A stretch of DNA of 34,069 nucleotides from an uncultured Collinsella sp. (GTDB lineage: Bacteria > Actinomycetota > Coriobacteriia > Coriobacteriales > Coriobacteriaceae). Numbering within the stretch: the stretch's first letter is position 1; the number at the start of each line of letters is the position of its first letter. Below, one piece after another: positions 30,889-34,069 of this stretch. The translations under genes were made by a program, and so were the position numbers. Under the pieces are notes generated by a model, which did no database searches, had not been told where the DNA came from, and was given only the letters and a program-made list of their open reading frames with translations. The DNA is taken from assembly GCA_902491395.1 (NCBI GenBank), contig CABUHO010000024.1, positions 1-34,069 of the forward strand, given 5' to 3'.

Positions 30889-33654
30889 ATGGACCAGGAT
30901 CGCCAAAACAGCCAGCGCCGCGACGCGCAGAGCACGGAGCGCGAGCAGGATTTTACGACCTACCGCACCGCCCAAAGCTCAAACGATATGGTGCCGACGG
31001 TTTTTCGCCGTGGCATCTACCGCACAATCCGCGGCAGTCTTAAGCGCTTCTTATCCATCGTGGTCATCACCGCGCTCGGCGTGAGCGTGATGTGCGGTCT
31101 TAAGGCGGGCTGCGAGGACCTGTGTGATTCGGTCGACGCCTATTTTGACCAGCAGAATGTCTATGACATCAACGTGCAGTCGACCTATGGTCTGACCGAT
31201 GACGATCTTGCCGCGATCCAAGAGGTCGATGGCGTCGAGACGGCCGAGGGCATCTATACCGAGACCGCCTATACCGCCGTGGGTACGACGCGCGAGCGTG
31301 TCGTCGTACAGAGCCTCTCCAAAGAGAATATTGACCAACCGGTGCTAGTACGCGGCGAGCTGCCCGAGACTTCGGGCGAAGTGGCAGTGACCTCACGTTT
31401 TTTGAAGGCTTCGGGCAAGAAAATCGGCGATACGGTGAGCTTTGCCGCCAACGATGCGAGCTCGTCGAACCAAAGCGCCAAGGACCAGTTTGCCGATGGG
31501 GACTACACCATCACGGCCGAGGTTCTCGATCCTACCGACGTGAGCTCCGACTCGACAGTCAACGCCTTTCGCGCTGCTTCGACTGCGGACTACAAGTTCT
31601 ACGTGAGCGAGGATGCCGCGACATCTTCTTCCTACTCCGCTGTCCACGTGGTCGTCGAGGGAGCCAAGAGCCTCAACTCCTATTCGGATGCCTACTCGGC
31701 AAAGATCAATGAGGTCAAGGGCAATATCGAGAAGATCCGCGAGGAGCGTGAGAAGGCGCGCGCCCAGGAGCTGACGGTCGACACACCGGCGAGCTTGGAC
31801 GCGGCTGAGCGTCAGGCGAATATGGTCTTTGGGATCGAGCAGGACAACATCAATCGCATGGCCGAGGGCAGCGACGAGCGTGCGCAGGCGCAAGCCGACC
31901 TGGACCAGCGCCGCGCCGCCGCCGACCAGCAGTTTGCCGATGCCCGCGCCGAGCTCTCTGACCTGGGCGAATGCACCTGGTACATCCAGGACCGCGGCAA
32001 TATCGCAAGCTACTCGAGCGTCGAGAGCGATAGTTCTTCGATCGAGGCCATCGCCACGGTGTTCCCGTTCATCTTCTTTATCGTCGCCGTGCTTATCAGC
32101 CTCACCACCGCCACCCGCATGGTCGAGGAGGAGCGCACGCTTATTGGCCTGTACAAGGCGCTCGGCTATTCACGCGGGCGTATTCTGTCCAAATATGTGG
32201 ACTACTCGCTGTGGGCGTGTCTGATCGGTGGCGTGCTCGGCAACATCATCGGATTTGTGGGTCTGCCGCTGTTCTTGTTTACGGTGTTCGACGACATGTA
32301 CTCGCTGCCCCAGATGTTGCTTTCGTACGACATCGTGTCCTCAATCGTCTCGATGGCGCTGTTTGCCGTGGGCGTGGTGGGAGCCACGATTATCGCCTGC
32401 CGCCACGAGATGGCCGAGACCCCAGCCTCGCTCATGCGCCCCAAGGCCCCGCGCGCCGGCTCGCGCATTCTGCTCGAGCGCATCGGCTTTATCTGGCACC
32501 GCATGGGCTTTTTGAACAAGGTCGCTGCACGCAACCTGTTCCGCTACAAAAAGCGCGCCTTTATGACCATCTTTGGCATTGCGGGCTGCACGGCGCTTGT
32601 GATTTGCGGCATGGGCATCCGTGATACGTCGGTCGCGCTGTCGCCCAAGCAGTACGGCCACATCACACGCTACGATTTGCTGGCGGTCGCCAACCCCGAT
32701 GATTTTTCGCAGACGTGCGCGGCGTTGGATGAGCGCAGTGCAGCCAAGGATTCCAACGTGACCGTGACTTCGACGCTGCCGATTATGACCGACAACGTCA
32801 CCTTTACATTTGGCGGTAAGAGCGAGACCGTGCAGCTCATCGTGATTCCCGACGACCGCACGGGTGACTTGGACGATTACGTGCGCCTGGAGGATGAGTC
32901 CAAAGAACCGCTCACCCTGCGTGACGGGGATGTGTATTTGAGCAAGAGCTCTCAGCTGGTGCTGGGGATCAAGCCGGGTGACACGGCTCACGTCCAGGAT
33001 TCGTCGCTCAATGTTGCCAAGGTCAAAGTCAGCGACATCTCGCTCAACTATCTAGGCAACACGCTTTACATGACGCAGGGCACCTATGAGCGCGCGTTCG
33101 GTCGAAGTGCGCGCCTTAACGGCGTCTTTATGCTGCTTAAGGGTTCGTCGGCTGACCAGATTGCGTTTAGCAACCGTCTTAAGAGCGATGGTTGGATTAC
33201 GCTGTCGAGTACCGCCGAGCATTGGGAAAACTATGAGGCAAACTTTACGATTATTAATTCGGTCGTGGTGCTTGTGACCTTTATGGCGGCGTGCCTGTCG
33301 TTTGTGGTGGTATTTACGTTGTCTAACACCAACATCTCGGAGCGCGAACGCGAGCTGGCGACTATCAAGGTGCTGGGCTTCCGTCGTGGCGAGGTGCACC
33401 ATTACGTCAACAAGGAGACGTTGATTCTTACGGCGATCGGAGCCGCGCTGGGCGTGCCGCTGGGCGGCTTGCTGGCCGAGAGCTTTACCTACATTTTGCA
33501 GATGCCGTCGCTGTACTTTGACGTCGAGGTCGAGCCGCTGAGCTACGTGCTTGCCGTGGTGCTTTCCTTCGGCTTTACGATCATCGTCAACCTCGCTACC
33601 AATCGCACCCTCAATAAGATCGACATGGTCGGTGCCCTCAAGAGCGCCGAGTGA
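30889..33654 (+). CDS. FtsX-like ABC permease with external coiled-coil domain
   Basis: A 921-residue permease. Membrane segment 1 (about 45-67) is followed by a large extracellular domain (about 70-385) with a coiled-coil-like region (EKIREEREKARAQ to QADLDQRRAAADQQFADARAEL, about 280-360). Then come three membrane segments with the FtsX signature (about 390-510), a second, smaller extracellular domain (about 560-785) and a final FtsX block with three segments (about 790-915). It resembles the long actinobacterial and Firmicute FtsX permeases paired with MacB-like ATPases. The exported substrate is unknown; peptide resistance or lipid handling are possible. The ATG 30889 or a GTG at 30877 overlapping the ATPase stop are the possible starts. 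Confidence 0.9.
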   Translation: MDQDRQNSQRRDAQSTEREQDFTTYRTAQSSNDMVPTVFRRGIYRTIRGSLKRFLSIVVITALGVSVMCGLKAGCEDLCDSVDAYFDQQNVYDINVQSTYGLTDDDLAAIQEVDGVETAEGIYTETAYTAVGTTRERVVVQSLSKENIDQPVLVRGELPETSGEVAVTSRFLKASGKKIGDTVSFAANDASSSNQSAKDQFADGDYTITAEVLDPTDVSSDSTVNAFRAASTADYKFYVSEDAATSSSYSAVHVVVEGAKSLNSYSDAYSAKINEVKGNIEKIREEREKARAQELTVDTPASLDAAERQANMVFGIEQDNINRMAEGSDERAQAQADLDQRRAAADQQFADARAELSDLGECTWYIQDRGNIASYSSVESDSSSIEAIATVFPFIFFIVAVLISLTTATRMVEEERTLIGLYKALGYSRGRILSKYVDYSLWACLIGGVLGNIIGFVGLPLFLFTVFDDMYSLPQMLLSYDIVSSIVSMALFAVGVVGATIIACRHEMAETPASLMRPKAPRAGSRILLERIGFIWHRMGFLNKVAARNLFRYKKRAFMTIFGIAGCTALVICGMGIRDTSVALSPKQYGHITRYDLLAVANPDDFSQTCAALDERSAAKDSNVTVTSTLPIMTDNVTFTFGGKSETVQLIVIPDDRTGDLDDYVRLEDESKEPLTLRDGDVYLSKSSQLVLGIKPGDTAHVQDSSLNVAKVKVSDISLNYLGNTLYMTQGTYERAFGRSARLNGVFMLLKGSSADQIAFSNRLKSDGWITLSSTAEHWENYEANFTIINSVVVLVTFMAACLSFVVVFTLSNTNISERERELATIKVLGFRRGEVHHYVNKETLILTAIGAALGVPLGGLLAESFTYILQMPSLYFDVEVEPLSYVLAVVLSFGFTIIVNLATNRTLNKIDMVGALKSAE

Positions 33655-33716
33655 CCTGTTCCGGGATTCAGGTTCTAGCGAGCTGCTAGCGCACCTACAG
33701 TCGCTGTTTTGCATAA

Positions 33717-33759
33717 ACCGCCCCGCCGAATGAATACTTTGGCGGGGCGGTCGTCTTTT
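33717..33759 (+). terminator. Intrinsic terminator of the ABC-FtsX operon
   Basis: ACCGCCCCGCC (33717-33727) and GGCGGGGCGGT (33741-33751) form a perfect 11-bp stem followed by CGTCTTTT. It is 62 bases past the permease stop. Confidence 0.9.
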
Positions 33760-34069
33760 GCCTGCAGGTACCCCAGTCGGCACCGTGCAAATTCCGGAAT
33801 ATTCAGCATCCCGGAGTCCACGGGAGCGGGTATCGGCGCGCAAAACCGCGCCGAAGACTCCGATCCTGAGCCCCCGGTGCCTCGAGAACCGCTCGTTTTC
33901 TACGGAATGCGCCCCTTGACGCCCGCCTTTCGCCCAAAATCCAGCATGCAAGCGCCCCCGAATGCTGATTATTCCCAAAAATGCACGCCGCACCCCACCC
34001 CAGGCACCCGCAGCAAGAAGACGAATAGCCTCGACCTCCCCAGTTGCCGCAGGAGGCCCCAGGGCTTAC
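33760..34069. other. Unassigned right edge
   Basis: No convincing gene is seen on either strand. A CAGCAT/ATGCTG hairpin (33943-33968) and GGCACCG/CGGTGCC (33779 and 33876) inverted repeat are visible. The sequence could be the non-coding side of a gene beyond the window. Confidence 0.4.

Noticed and set aside
33052..33993. Minus-strand frame at the right end
   Set aside because: Most of it lies opposite the FtsX permease; the composition is that of a shadow frame.

Overview
The window is high-GC DNA, densely coded, with gene content and low-oxygen fermentation genes that fit a gut Actinobacterium of the class Coriobacteriia. Collinsella is the most likely genus, but this is inferred from gene content and style, not from a marker gene: there is no rRNA or tRNA here. 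No CRISPR array, phage or intact transposase gene was seen. The coding part is mostly ordinary chromosome; the unusual content is a pyruvate formate-lyase split into two genes and several families of structured intergenic hairpins.

Left to right: a gene-poor edge (1-598) holds a 238-bp element with 35-bp terminal inverted repeats. A minus-strand operon follows (5267-599): a MarR regulator and the two halves of a heterodimeric ABC exporter, one with a degenerate ATP site and an unusually large external loop. Next come a short-chain dehydrogenase and a KdgT-type ketodeoxygluconate permease (5557-7428). Then pyruvate formate-lyase appears in two pieces: a 683-residue core without its glycyl-radical domain (7899-9950), and an 83-residue protein carrying that domain (10036-10287). 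Their activating enzyme lies 7 kb away (17517-18335). Between them is a sucrose/fructan locus: LacI regulator, two GH32 hydrolases and a PTS EIIBC permease, with LacI operators readable at two promoters, followed by a DegV protein. Sucrose taken up and phosphorylated by the PTS would be cut by ScrB and fermented through pyruvate to formate and acetyl-CoA, so the neighbours make metabolic sense together.

The second half has an MTA/SAH nucleosidase and the ribosome-assembly GTPase EngB; the aspartate-family genes thrC and thrB (minus strand), lysC and asd (plus strand); and an Ogt-type DNA alkyl-transferase. An OmpR/EnvZ-type two-component pair and a MacB/FtsX-type ABC transporter are separated by a GyrI-like gene with an SOS box in its promoter. 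That gene lies between two inverted copies of a repeat, as though a cassette had been placed between the sensor pair and its transporter.

The most unusual signal is in the gaps. Four gaps hold very long hairpins (outer stems of 22-29 bp) whose paired arms are unrelated between copies, while the unpaired internal-loop strands (GTCCTC or GTCCTG on one side, TGCGGA on the other) are conserved. A short inner helix changes sequence in each copy but keeps pairing. Variable stems with constant loops are what a selected structured RNA looks like. At least two smaller hairpin families with conserved loops are also present.
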